Notes under the pieces: generated by a model
What the model saw: only the letters and a program-made list of their open reading frames with translations
Databases searched by the model: none
Told to the model about the DNA's origin: nothing
Shown: piece after piece, positions 1 through 5,205 of the stretch
How the letters are laid out: each line of letters starts with the position of its first letter
Numbering within the stretch: the stretch's first letter is position 1
Position numbers and translations under genes: made by a program
Origin: an uncultured Alphaproteobacteria bacterium
GTDB taxonomy: Bacteria; Pseudomonadota; Alphaproteobacteria; Caulobacterales; Caulobacteraceae
NCBI GenBank assembly: GCA_903928755.1
Contig: CAIYSH010000211.1
Coordinates: 1-5,205 of the forward strand
Length of the DNA stretch: 5,205 nt
Direction: 5' to 3'

Positions 1-558
1 ACCTGGGAACTGCTGGCCCTGACCCGTGCCCGGGTGGTCTGGGCCACATCCGCCACATTTGCCACCCGAGCAGCCCAGGCAATCGAAGCGGCGCTCCGCA
101 AGCCGCGCAATATCAGATCTACGGCCAAGGACACGGCAGACATGCGTGATCTCCTGACCCGCGAGCGCCCCTCTGCCGGGGACTGGGATCTCAAGCTCAG
201 CGCGGGTGGGCTCGTGGATATCGAATTCGCCGCCCAGTTCCTGCAGATAGCCCACGCCCCTCAAGGGGGGCCCTTGCGTGCCAACACGGCCGAAGCCCTC
301 ACGGCCCTCGGAGCCGCAGGCCTGATCGGCCCTGAAACCCTTGAGGCCTTGCAGTCGGCCTGGGTCCTGCAGCAGAATTTGACCCAGATCCTGAAATTGG
401 CCCTGACCGGTGACGATGACCCCGAGGTGCAACCGGCAGTCTTCCGCAAGCTCATGGCCCGGGCTGCGGCTGTCCGTGATTTTCGGTCCCTGAAGACAGG
501 GCTGTCAAAGGCGCAGAACCGTGCGCATACAGCCTTCCTCAAGGTGTTGGCGGGTTGA
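1..558 (+). CDS. glnE: Glutamine synthetase adenylyltransferase/adenylyl-removing enzyme GlnE, C-terminal part
   Basis: This is the 3' end of glnE, open from the first base of the window in frame 1: 185 codons, then TGA at 556-558. GlnE is a cytoplasmic bifunctional enzyme that adds AMP to a tyrosine of glutamine synthetase, or removes it by phosphorolysis, under control of PII proteins and glutamine. The fragment starts at TWELLALTRARVV, matching the WE-x-x-AL-x-RAR segment of the C-terminal adenylyltransferase half. It continues with MRDLLTRER (residues 48-56) and WDLKLSAGGLVDIEF (62-76), the conserved 'K-x-GGL-x-DIEF' block of the family, and ends in an all-helical tail. GlnE proteins are about 950 residues, so roughly four fifths, including the N-terminal adenylyl-removase half, lies to the left. 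No frameshift is seen. The stop codon lies 26 bp before the preferred start of the EF-hand gene. Family assignment is firm; whether the missing part is intact cannot be judged. Confidence 0.95.
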   Translation, partial: TWELLALTRARVVWATSATFATRAAQAIEAALRKPRNIRSTAKDTADMRDLLTRERPSAGDWDLKLSAGGLVDIEFAAQFLQIAHAPQGGPLRANTAEALTALGAAGLIGPETLEALQSAWVLQQNLTQILKLALTGDDDPEVQPAVFRKLMARAAAVRDFRSLKTGLSKAQNRAHTAFLKVLAG

Positions 559-565
559 ACCCGGA

Positions 566-572
566 AAGGAAG
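566..572 (+). promoter_or_regulatory. Probable ribosome binding site of the EF-hand gene
   Basis: AAGGAAG lies in the glnE/EF-hand gap, 12 nt before ATG 585, which is a little long. No other purine-rich element in the gap is better. It favours ATG 585 (or ATG 594, 21 nt away and so less likely) over a TTG at 555 that overlaps the glnE stop codon. Confidence 0.5.
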
Positions 573-584
573 ACACAGAAGATC

Positions 585-1067
585 ATGACCTACATGAAAC
601 CGGGCAAGCAGATCTCTCCGGTCCCCCTTCTGCGGGTAAGGCCAGCATGTCTCGCCATCGTCGCAGTCATGGGCTGTGCCCTGGCCCTGCCGGCACGTGC
701 TCAGTTCGGACCGCCAAATCCTGACGGTAACGGCGACGGCAAGGTGACCCTTGCCGAGTTCAAGGCCGTGTCTTCGACCGAGGTTCTCCGGCGGCTGGAT
801 TCCAACAAGGACGGGATGATGTCGCGTGCAGAGTATCAGGTCGCGGTGGATCTGATGTCACGCTTTGCAGGTGCCAGTGTCGCGAAACGTGCAGTCAGCA
901 GGTTTGCTGACGACGATTCAAACCAGGATGGGCTGTTGACCCGATCTGAAATGGAGGCCGGAGCGCAAAGGCGTTTCATCAGGGCCGATGCCAATGGTGA
1001 TGGCGCGCTGGACAAGGCGGAACTCAAGTCAACCCGTCAGGCGGCTCGGCAGGATACGCGTGGTTAG
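585..1067 (+). CDS. Exported EF-hand calcium-binding protein, four canonical loops
   Basis: A 160-residue protein from ATG 585. It begins with a signal peptide: basic n-region (Lys5, Lys8, Arg17, Arg19), hydrophobic stretch CLAIVAVMGCALAL, and a likely signal peptidase I site at PARA|Q after residue 39. The mature part of about 121 residues is almost entirely EF-hands. Four 12-residue loops fit D-x-N-x-D-G-x-(hydrophobic)-x-x-x-E: residues 47-58 (DGNGDGKVTLAE), 72-83 (DSNKDGMMSRAE), 111-122 (DSNQDGLLTRSE) and 135-146 (DANGDGALDKAE). All keep Asp at 1, Asn at 3, Asp-Gly at 5-6 and Glu at 12, so all should bind Ca2+. Loops 1-2 and 3-4 form two pairs with a longer link between them. No enzymatic domain is present, so a periplasmic calcium sensor or buffer is an inference. 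The gene follows glnE in the same direction at 26 bp and probably shares its transcript. An upstream TTG at 555 would give 170 residues, but with an unusually long n-region. The partner and exact role are unknown. Confidence 0.88.
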   Translation: MTYMKPGKQISPVPLLRVRPACLAIVAVMGCALALPARAQFGPPNPDGNGDGKVTLAEFKAVSSTEVLRRLDSNKDGMMSRAEYQVAVDLMSRFAGASVAKRAVSRFADDDSNQDGLLTRSEMEAGAQRRFIRADANGDGALDKAELKSTRQAARQDTRG

Positions 1068-1093
1068 AGACTGTTGCCGACAGGTGGACTGAA

Positions 1094-1106
1094 GAGACTT
1101 TGTCTC
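1094..1106. terminator. Small hairpin at the convergent junction (weak terminator candidate)
   Basis: GAGAC-TTT-GTCTC is a perfect 5-bp stem with a 3-nt loop. It lies between the converging EF-hand gene and pleC, and its right arm covers two bases of the pleC stop codon (1105-1107). There is no T-run on either strand after it, so it is not a standard intrinsic terminator. With only 37 bp between the genes it is the only candidate seen; Rho-dependent termination or overlapping 3' ends are equally possible. Confidence 0.25.
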
Positions 1107-3633
1107 ACGCTACATTCTGCGTCTGTGCCGCATTGCCCCTGTAGACCCCGACTCTGAAGCTGACATGCGTTCCTTCTCCTGGATTGCTTCGCATTTCCAG
1201 CTCCCCGCCATGCAGTTCAACCAGCGATTTGGTGAGGGCAAGCCCCAGGCCCGTGCCCTGAACGGTCTTGGAGTGCTGGCTTTCGACCTGGACGAATGTT
1301 TGGCCCAGTCGATCAAGGTCACTCTTGGCAATGCCTATGCCTGTGTCCTCCACCGTAATCTTGACCTGATCACCAAGCCCTCCAACTAGCTGGTCCGCCC
1401 GGAGTGTGACTGTGCCCCCGCGAGGGGTGAATTTCACGGCATTGGACAGGAGATTCAGAAGGATCTGTTTTAGGGCCCTGTAGTCGGCCTCGATTTCCGG
1501 GAGGTGGGGTTCGATGGCGAGTTTCAGTGTCAGGCCAGCGGACTCGGCACGATTGGTCATCAGTCGCACAATGTCTTCGGCCACTTCGTCCAGGGAGACG
1601 GGCTCAAGCCGCAGGGTCATTTTACCTGCTTCGATCTTGGACATGTCGAGGATGTCGTTGATGAGTGCCAGAAGGTGCTGGCCCGAGGACAGGATGTCCT
1701 GGGTATAACCCTTGTAGCGCGCATCCCCCAGGGGCCCGAACATCTCCTGGGACATGATCTCTGAGAACCCGTTGATCGCATTCAACGGTGTTCGCAGTTC
1801 GTGGCTCATATTGGCGAGGAATTCACTCTTGGCCCGATTGGCACCCTCGGCCCTGACCTTCTCGCTTTCGTACTTGCGCGCCAGATCAGAAAGCTGGATC
1901 TGGCTGAGTTCCAGCCTGGCCACGACCTGCTGCAACTGCTCCTCGTTGATCCGGCGCACCTCTTCCTGCATCTTGATGTTGGTGATGTCGGCGGCGGTCA
2001 TGACCAGACCTCCTTCCGCCGTCCTGCGCTCGGAGATCTGCAGCCAGCGGCCGTCATTCAGTTCTGCTTCTCGAACACCCTTGCGGTCACCCGATGCCCG
2101 AACTTCCATCCGGATGGCAGATTTGGCCAGGTGAGAGACATTCTTGTAGTGCGCGCCTGGCTCCAGGATGTGGCCACTGAGATCGAAATAGTCGCGATAA
2201 TTGCGGTTCCACATCAGCAGTCGACCATTGCGGTCCCAAAGCACGAACGCTTCTGACGTACTCTCAATGGCGTCCCGCAAGCGGGTCTCGGCGGCCTGGG
2301 CCCGGGACTGGGCGCTGCGTTCTTCCGTAACGTCCAGGGCGACCCCGATGATGCGTGTAAAGCCTGTAGCCGTCTTGCCGAATGCCTGGCCGCGGGCATC
2401 GACCCAGGTTGAGCGGCCGTCCTCAAGAGACAGGGCCCTGAATGAAACGTCGAAGCCACCGTATTCAGCGGCTGTCGTCAGGGCCTGCCGTACCCGATCG
2501 CGGTGTTCTTCAGCGACACGCTCTATGACCTCGTCACCCGAAACCACGCCGCCACCACCCCATCCCAGGATCGCACCTGTGACATCAGACATGTACATCT
2601 GATCGGCTTCGAGATCCCATTCCCAGATGCCGCACCGGGCGGCCTCTACCGCCATCCGGAAGCGGCTTTCGGAGTCGACAAAATCCTTGTGAGCGGCCTC
2701 GGCTCTGCGGCTCTGCGTGATGAGAAGTGTGCCCAGCAGCATGGATGTCCCCCAGACGGCAAACAATCGGCCCAGGGTCAGTTGAAGGGACGTTTCTTCG
2801 CTCGGCGCGAACGGTGCTGCAGCGATGGCATAGAGTGCCCCGCCAAGGGCCGGCCGGGCGGCTATGTCCAGCTTGCGACCATCGACAAGTTTGCCGTGCT
2901 TCATGCCGCCTTCGAGGTTGAGTTCGGAAACGCTGATCCCGAGAACCGCGCTCAACTGGTCCCCCGGCCCGGCATTACTAGATGCCGTGACAACCCTGCC
3001 ATCCTGCGCGACCACCACCTCGATCCGGCTCCGGTCAAGCCAGGCTGCAATCCGGTCAGGGTCCTCGACCACGATAATCCGCTGCAGGCCCTTGACCGTG
3101 AAGGTTGCGGCCGCTGCCGCAAGACCGGACTTCGCGGTTTGTGAGGACCCGAGCCAGACATCCTTGGCCGACATTTCTGCCAGCCTGTTCAACTTCAACC
3201 AATCGATACCATCTGTATTCCCGGTAGAGGCGATCACGCCCTGGCTACCCACGACAGCCATGGCACGGCCTGCACTGCCTGTGGTCGCGAGACCCGTCTT
3301 GATGGCATCGGCGGGTTGCTGGACTTCGCCGCGGATCAGGGCCCGCGCAGCCAGAACACCGCCTTGCAATGCCGCGGCTTCAGCGTCCAGATGGGCTGAA
3401 AGGGTTTCACTTCGATGGGGAAGGGCCTGATTGATCAGTGTTGCAGCCTGCGGCTGGGTCAAGGCCTCGTAGGAGGCGAAAGCCGTATAGATCGTCAGGA
3501 CAAGGAGGACGGCCAGGGTCAGGATGCGCGCGAGAATCTGCGCTGCAACCGGATAGGTATTGGGATTGGTGCGGCGGTCCACTTTCCGACGCCTCCGGTC
3601 CTCTCCTCCTTTGAAGTCGCTGCTCGCGGCCAA
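1105..3633 (-). CDS. pleC: PleC-type sensor histidine kinase/phosphatase (two PAS domains)
   Basis: A complete 842-residue inner-membrane hybrid-free histidine kinase. Order: basic cytoplasmic N-terminus (1-30), TM1 about 31-55, periplasmic domain about 56-284, TM2 about 285-307, PAS-A about 318-437 ending in the DVTEER linker, PAS-B about 447-557, a charged probable coiled coil to 600, the HisKA dimerisation domain with MSHELRTPLN (His611, Glu612, Thr615), then the ATPase domain with N-box (Asn727, Asn731), DTGIGI (763-768), Phe780 and GTGLGL (793-798). All catalytic motifs are intact, and Thr615 of H-E-x-x-T suits a kinase that is also a phosphatase. There is no receiver domain, so it acts on separate regulators. 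C. crescentus PleC is also 842 residues with His610, has two PAS domains, and sets DivK and PleD phosphorylation at the flagellated pole; the helix after the His box (FGPLG, then HLLALINDILDMSKIEAG) is typical of that group. The start is TTG at 3631-3633 with GGGAG 9 nt upstream; an in-frame TAG at 3637-3639 rules out anything longer. GTG at 3580-3582 (825 residues), with GGAGG 9 nt upstream, is a real alternative. Family is certain; orthology to pleC is very likely. Confidence 0.9.
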   Translation of the reverse strand: MAASSDFKGGEDRRRRKVDRRTNPNTYPVAAQILARILTLAVLLVLTIYTAFASYEALTQPQAATLINQALPHRSETLSAHLDAEAAALQGGVLAARALIRGEVQQPADAIKTGLATTGSAGRAMAVVGSQGVIASTGNTDGIDWLKLNRLAEMSAKDVWLGSSQTAKSGLAAAAATFTVKGLQRIIVVEDPDRIAAWLDRSRIEVVVAQDGRVVTASSNAGPGDQLSAVLGISVSELNLEGGMKHGKLVDGRKLDIAARPALGGALYAIAAAPFAPSEETSLQLTLGRLFAVWGTSMLLGTLLITQSRRAEAAHKDFVDSESRFRMAVEAARCGIWEWDLEADQMYMSDVTGAILGWGGGGVVSGDEVIERVAEEHRDRVRQALTTAAEYGGFDVSFRALSLEDGRSTWVDARGQAFGKTATGFTRIIGVALDVTEERSAQSRAQAAETRLRDAIESTSEAFVLWDRNGRLLMWNRNYRDYFDLSGHILEPGAHYKNVSHLAKSAIRMEVRASGDRKGVREAELNDGRWLQISERRTAEGGLVMTAADITNIKMQEEVRRINEEQLQQVVARLELSQIQLSDLARKYESEKVRAEGANRAKSEFLANMSHELRTPLNAINGFSEIMSQEMFGPLGDARYKGYTQDILSSGQHLLALINDILDMSKIEAGKMTLRLEPVSLDEVAEDIVRLMTNRAESAGLTLKLAIEPHLPEIEADYRALKQILLNLLSNAVKFTPRGGTVTLRADQLVGGLGDQVKITVEDTGIGIAKSDLDRLGQTFVQVESQHSKTVQGTGLGLALTKSLVELHGGELEMRSNPGEGTHVSFRVGVYRGNAAQTQNVA

Positions 3634-3642
3634 GGCCTAGTG

Positions 3643-3647
3643 CTCCC
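3643..3647 (-). promoter_or_regulatory. Ribosome binding site supporting the TTG start of pleC
   Basis: On the minus strand GGGAG lies 9 nt before TTG 3633. It supports the 842-residue form. A competing GGAGG at 3592-3596 sits 9 nt before an in-frame GTG (3580-3582), inside a purine-rich stretch that begins AAAGGAGGAG. The start is therefore decided mainly by agreement in length with Caulobacter PleC. Confidence 0.45.
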
Positions 3648-3679
3648 AAACTGACGGCCGAGTCACCCCAGGCAGGGGG

Positions 3680-3708
3680 ACTCTAACGGTCAGGAACGGT
3701 GCCGTCAC
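3680..3708 (-). promoter_or_regulatory. Candidate housekeeping (sigma-73-type) promoter of pleC
   Basis: On the minus strand GTGACGG (3702-3708) matches six of seven positions of the Caulobacter -35 consensus TTGACGS. After 14 nt, within the reported 10-14 range, comes GTTAGAGT (3680-3687), a partial match to the -10 consensus GCTANAWC. Transcription would start near 3673, giving a leader of about 40 nt before TTG 3633. The -10 overlaps a GANTC site, and the -35 lies in an 11-bp palindrome with a single central base, GCCGT-G-ACGGC (3701-3711). The -10 match is imperfect, so this is only a candidate. Confidence 0.4.
3685..3700 (-). repeat. Direct repeat ACCGTT at 10-bp period within the pleC promoter
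   Basis: Minus-strand ACCGTT occurs at 3695-3700 and again at 3685-3690, exactly 10 bp apart, between the proposed -35 and -10. This one-helical-turn spacing would suit a repressor or a dimeric regulator binding one face. No regulator with this half-site is recognised. Confidence 0.4.
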
Positions 3709-3727
3709 GGCCGCACTGGGGCCGCAC
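3709..3727 (-). repeat. Direct repeat GTGCGGCC at 11-bp period just upstream of the -35
   Basis: Minus-strand GTGCGGCC (3720-3727), CCA, then GTGCGGCC again (3709-3716): two exact 8-bp copies one helical turn apart, abutting the proposed -35 GTGACGG. GTGACGGC directly after looks like a third, degenerate unit. The position suits an activator site, but the sequence is GC-rich and the regulator is unknown. Confidence 0.45.
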
Positions 3728-3757
3728 GTGAGTCATGTCGTCGCGGCGGGAACGGGA

Positions 3758-5205
3758 TCAGTCGGCAAGCGCCTTGGCGACCAGTTCCGTCACGTTCCGG
3801 GACAGCCCGTCACTGGCAAACACTCGCTTGAGCTGAGCTTTCATGAGTTGACCAAGTTCGGGGACGTAACGGCGCCATCCGCCCAGGGGTTCCACCATGC
3901 GGGCTGCAGTCATGGGATTGAACCGGTCAACGGCCAGGATCTGGTCAGCCAGGAAACGGTAGCCAGACCCGCTGGGGTCATGGAAATTGACCAGATTTGC
4001 TGCGGCAAAGGTCGAGACCAGGGCACGAAGCCGGTTGGGATTTGTCTGATCAAAGGCAGGATGCAGGGTCAGGCCCAGCACTCTGCCCAGGGCACCCGGC
4101 CCGGGATCCCTGGCCTGTAGTGCGAACCATTTGTCCATGACCAGGGGCTCGTCTTTCCATTGATCATAAAAGTCGGCCAGGGCCGTATCGAAGGCCGTGC
4201 CACCGAGGTTCATCAGGGCATTGAGGCCGCCCATGGCGTCCGTCATGTTCAGCGCTGCGCGATAGTGTCCGTCTGCAAGGTCCATGACGTCAGGCTGTGG
4301 TTCAGCCGTCAGAAGATCCAGGACTGCATTTCTAAGGGCGCGTCGTCCTGCACTCGCCGCATCGGGTGAAAACGGTCCGGAATCCTGCAGGCCGATATGC
4401 AGGTGCCTCAGGTCTTCAGCCAGATGCAGGGCCAGTCTCTGCCGGAGGGCCTGCCTGGCCCCATGAATGGCCAGTGGATCGGCAGGCTGACGCGCCAGGG
4501 CAAGGTCGGTTTCGGTGGGCAGCCCAAGGAGTAGAGCCTTGAAGGCCGGCTCTGAAGCCTGATCGGAAAGGGCGCGCGCGATGGCGTGGGCATATCGCTC
4601 TTCTCCCACTTCATCAGGATGGCCATCGGCCCGCGCCAGGATCAGGTCCCTTGCCAGGTCCTGGCCCGCTTCCCAACGATTGAAGGGATCAGGGTCTCCA
4701 GCCAGCTGGACATAGCGCGCCCTGGGGGCGGCGTCCGTGGTCAGCAAGACCGGGGCGGAAAATCCGCGCAAGGCGGAAATCACCGGTTGGGAGTCAACCC
4801 CGGTAAGGGTCAGTTGAGCCCTGTCCCTGTCGAGTACGAAGACCGTTTCATCCACGGCCTCACCCTTGTGCTCAAAGGCCATGGTCCGTCCGTCCGCATC
4901 CAGCAGGCCGATCCGCACCGGGGTCGGCAGGGCGCGCTTCGTCATCTGGCCCGGGGTTGGAGGCGTCTTCTGGGAGAGCTCTATCGTCAGGGTCCTGGCG
5001 TCGGCATCATAGGTTTGCCGGATGTCCACCTGCGGTGTGCCCGCCTGTTCGTACCAGGCAAAGAAATCGGAAAGATCTTCGCCGGTGACGTCGGCAAAGC
5101 ATCCGATGAAAGCTTCGACCGTGGTGGCGTGGCCGTCCCACCGATCACAATAGAGGTCCATTCCGGCGCGGAATTTCTCTGCACCGATCAGGGCCTTGAG
5201 CATCC
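3758..5205 (-). CDS. pepN: Aminopeptidase N (M1 family), C-terminal part
   Basis: The 3' portion of pepN: 481 codons plus TGA (3758-3760), with two bases of a further codon at the right edge, so the coding region continues outside the window. The first Met is internal, not a start: MLKALIGAEKF aligns with the E. coli segment MIHTLLGEENF, well inside the protein. PepN is a cytoplasmic zinc metallopeptidase of about 870 residues that removes N-terminal residues from peptides. Present here are the end of the catalytic domain (1-60, with FFAWYEQAGTP), the beta-sandwich DUF3458 domain (about 61-155, with LSQKTPPTPGQ), and the all-helical C-terminal domain (about 160-481). That last part carries family signatures NPNRLRALVSTFA (388-400), SGSGYRFLADQIL (411-423) and NPMTAARMVEPLGGWRRY (429-446). 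The HExxH zinc site lies off the window. No frameshift is seen. pepN runs toward pleC on the same strand, 124 bp away, with no clear terminator between, so readthrough into pleC is possible. Confidence 0.95.
   Translation of the reverse strand, partial: MLKALIGAEKFRAGMDLYCDRWDGHATTVEAFIGCFADVTGEDLSDFFAWYEQAGTPQVDIRQTYDADARTLTIELSQKTPPTPGQMTKRALPTPVRIGLLDADGRTMAFEHKGEAVDETVFVLDRDRAQLTLTGVDSQPVISALRGFSAPVLLTTDAAPRARYVQLAGDPDPFNRWEAGQDLARDLILARADGHPDEVGEERYAHAIARALSDQASEPAFKALLLGLPTETDLALARQPADPLAIHGARQALRQRLALHLAEDLRHLHIGLQDSGPFSPDAASAGRRALRNAVLDLLTAEPQPDVMDLADGHYRAALNMTDAMGGLNALMNLGGTAFDTALADFYDQWKDEPLVMDKWFALQARDPGPGALGRVLGLTLHPAFDQTNPNRLRALVSTFAAANLVNFHDPSGSGYRFLADQILAVDRFNPMTAARMVEPLGGWRRYVPELGQLMKAQLKRVFASDGLSRNVTELVAKALAD

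Larger units (their letters stand above)
3660..3734. promoter_or_regulatory. Cluster of three GANTC (CcrM methylation) sites upstream of pleC
   Basis: GANTC occurs at 3660-3664 (GAGTC), 3679-3683 (GACTC) and 3730-3734 (GAGTC). In Caulobacterales the adenine of GANTC is methylated by CcrM, and methylated sites in promoters recruit GcrA. The rest of the window has nine sites in about 5.1 kb (798, 915, 1150, 1452, 1541, 2672, 3534, 4380, 4791), all inside genes, so three in 75 bp is a clear local excess. The middle site overlaps the proposed -10 element. Control by CcrM/GcrA is inferred. Confidence 0.6.

Noticed and set aside
669..680. Possible lipoprotein signal (VMGC) in the EF-hand protein
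   Set aside because: Met at the position before Gly-Cys is a poor lipobox residue, hydrophobic residues continue after the Cys, and a good signal peptidase I site (PARA|Q) follows.
1754..2256. Plus-strand open frames of 126 and 151 codons opposite pleC
   Set aside because: They overlap each other in different frames and are antisense to the pleC PAS-B and His-box region; their composition is that of a translated complement of a real gene.
2503..3144. Long plus-strand open frame (213 codons) opposite pleC
   Set aside because: It lies wholly inside the well-supported pleC gene on the other strand, has no recognisable domain, and overlaps another antisense frame at 2864-3430. This is typical of GC-rich coding DNA.
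3725..3730. CACGTG palindrome upstream of pleC
   Set aside because: A 6-bp palindrome is expected often by chance, and this E-box form has no known meaning in these bacteria; part of it belongs to the GTGCGGCC repeat.
3634..3757. CtrA binding site upstream of pleC
   Set aside because: No TTAA-N7-TTAA or convincing half-site is present in the gap; direct CtrA control is not supported by this sequence.
3728..4120. Plus-strand open frame of 130 codons starting in the pepN/pleC gap
   Set aside because: All but its first 30 bases are antisense to the conserved C-terminus of pepN, and it shows no domain.
3758..5203. pepN fragment as a complete short gene starting at Met 5203
   Set aside because: That Met aligns with an internal residue of aminopeptidase N, and the frame is still open at the window edge, so the gene continues to the right.

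Overview
The window reads as an ordinary chromosomal core-gene region of an alphaproteobacterium of the order Caulobacterales (Caulobacter, Brevundimonas, Asticcacaulis, Phenylobacterium and relatives). The main evidence is an 842-residue two-PAS membrane histidine kinase. Its length, domain order and phospho-acceptor position (His611) match the cell-fate kinase/phosphatase PleC of Caulobacter crescentus (842 aa and His610, from memory). DNA is GC-rich, roughly 60 percent by eye on sampled lines. The genus cannot be fixed by reading.

Layout, left to right. (1) Bases 1-558, plus strand: the last 185 codons of glnE, the adenylyltransferase that controls glutamine synthetase; its 5' part lies outside the window. 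(2) Bases 585-1067, plus strand: a small exported protein with four canonical EF-hand calcium loops, 26 bp after glnE and probably co-transcribed with it. (3) Bases 1068-1104: a 37-bp convergent junction with a small hairpin that runs into the pleC stop codon. (4) Bases 1105-3633, minus strand: pleC, complete, probably with a TTG start. (5) Bases 3634-3757: the 124-bp pleC upstream region. It holds a housekeeping-type promoter candidate, three GANTC sites (the CcrM methylation motif) and two pairs of short direct repeats at 10- and 11-bp periods. (6) Bases 3758-5205, minus strand: the C-terminal 481 residues of aminopeptidase N (pepN); the zinc-binding catalytic half lies beyond the right edge.

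The genes do not form one pathway. glnE serves nitrogen control, pepN peptide turnover and pleC asymmetric division (PleC sets DivK and PleD phosphorylation in the Caulobacter model). pepN and pleC point the same way, but the structured 124-bp gap suggests that pleC has its own cell-cycle-timed promoter. No mobile element, RNA gene, CRISPR array or phage gene was seen. The most interesting signals are the dense pleC promoter region and the uncharacterised periplasmic EF-hand protein beside glnE.
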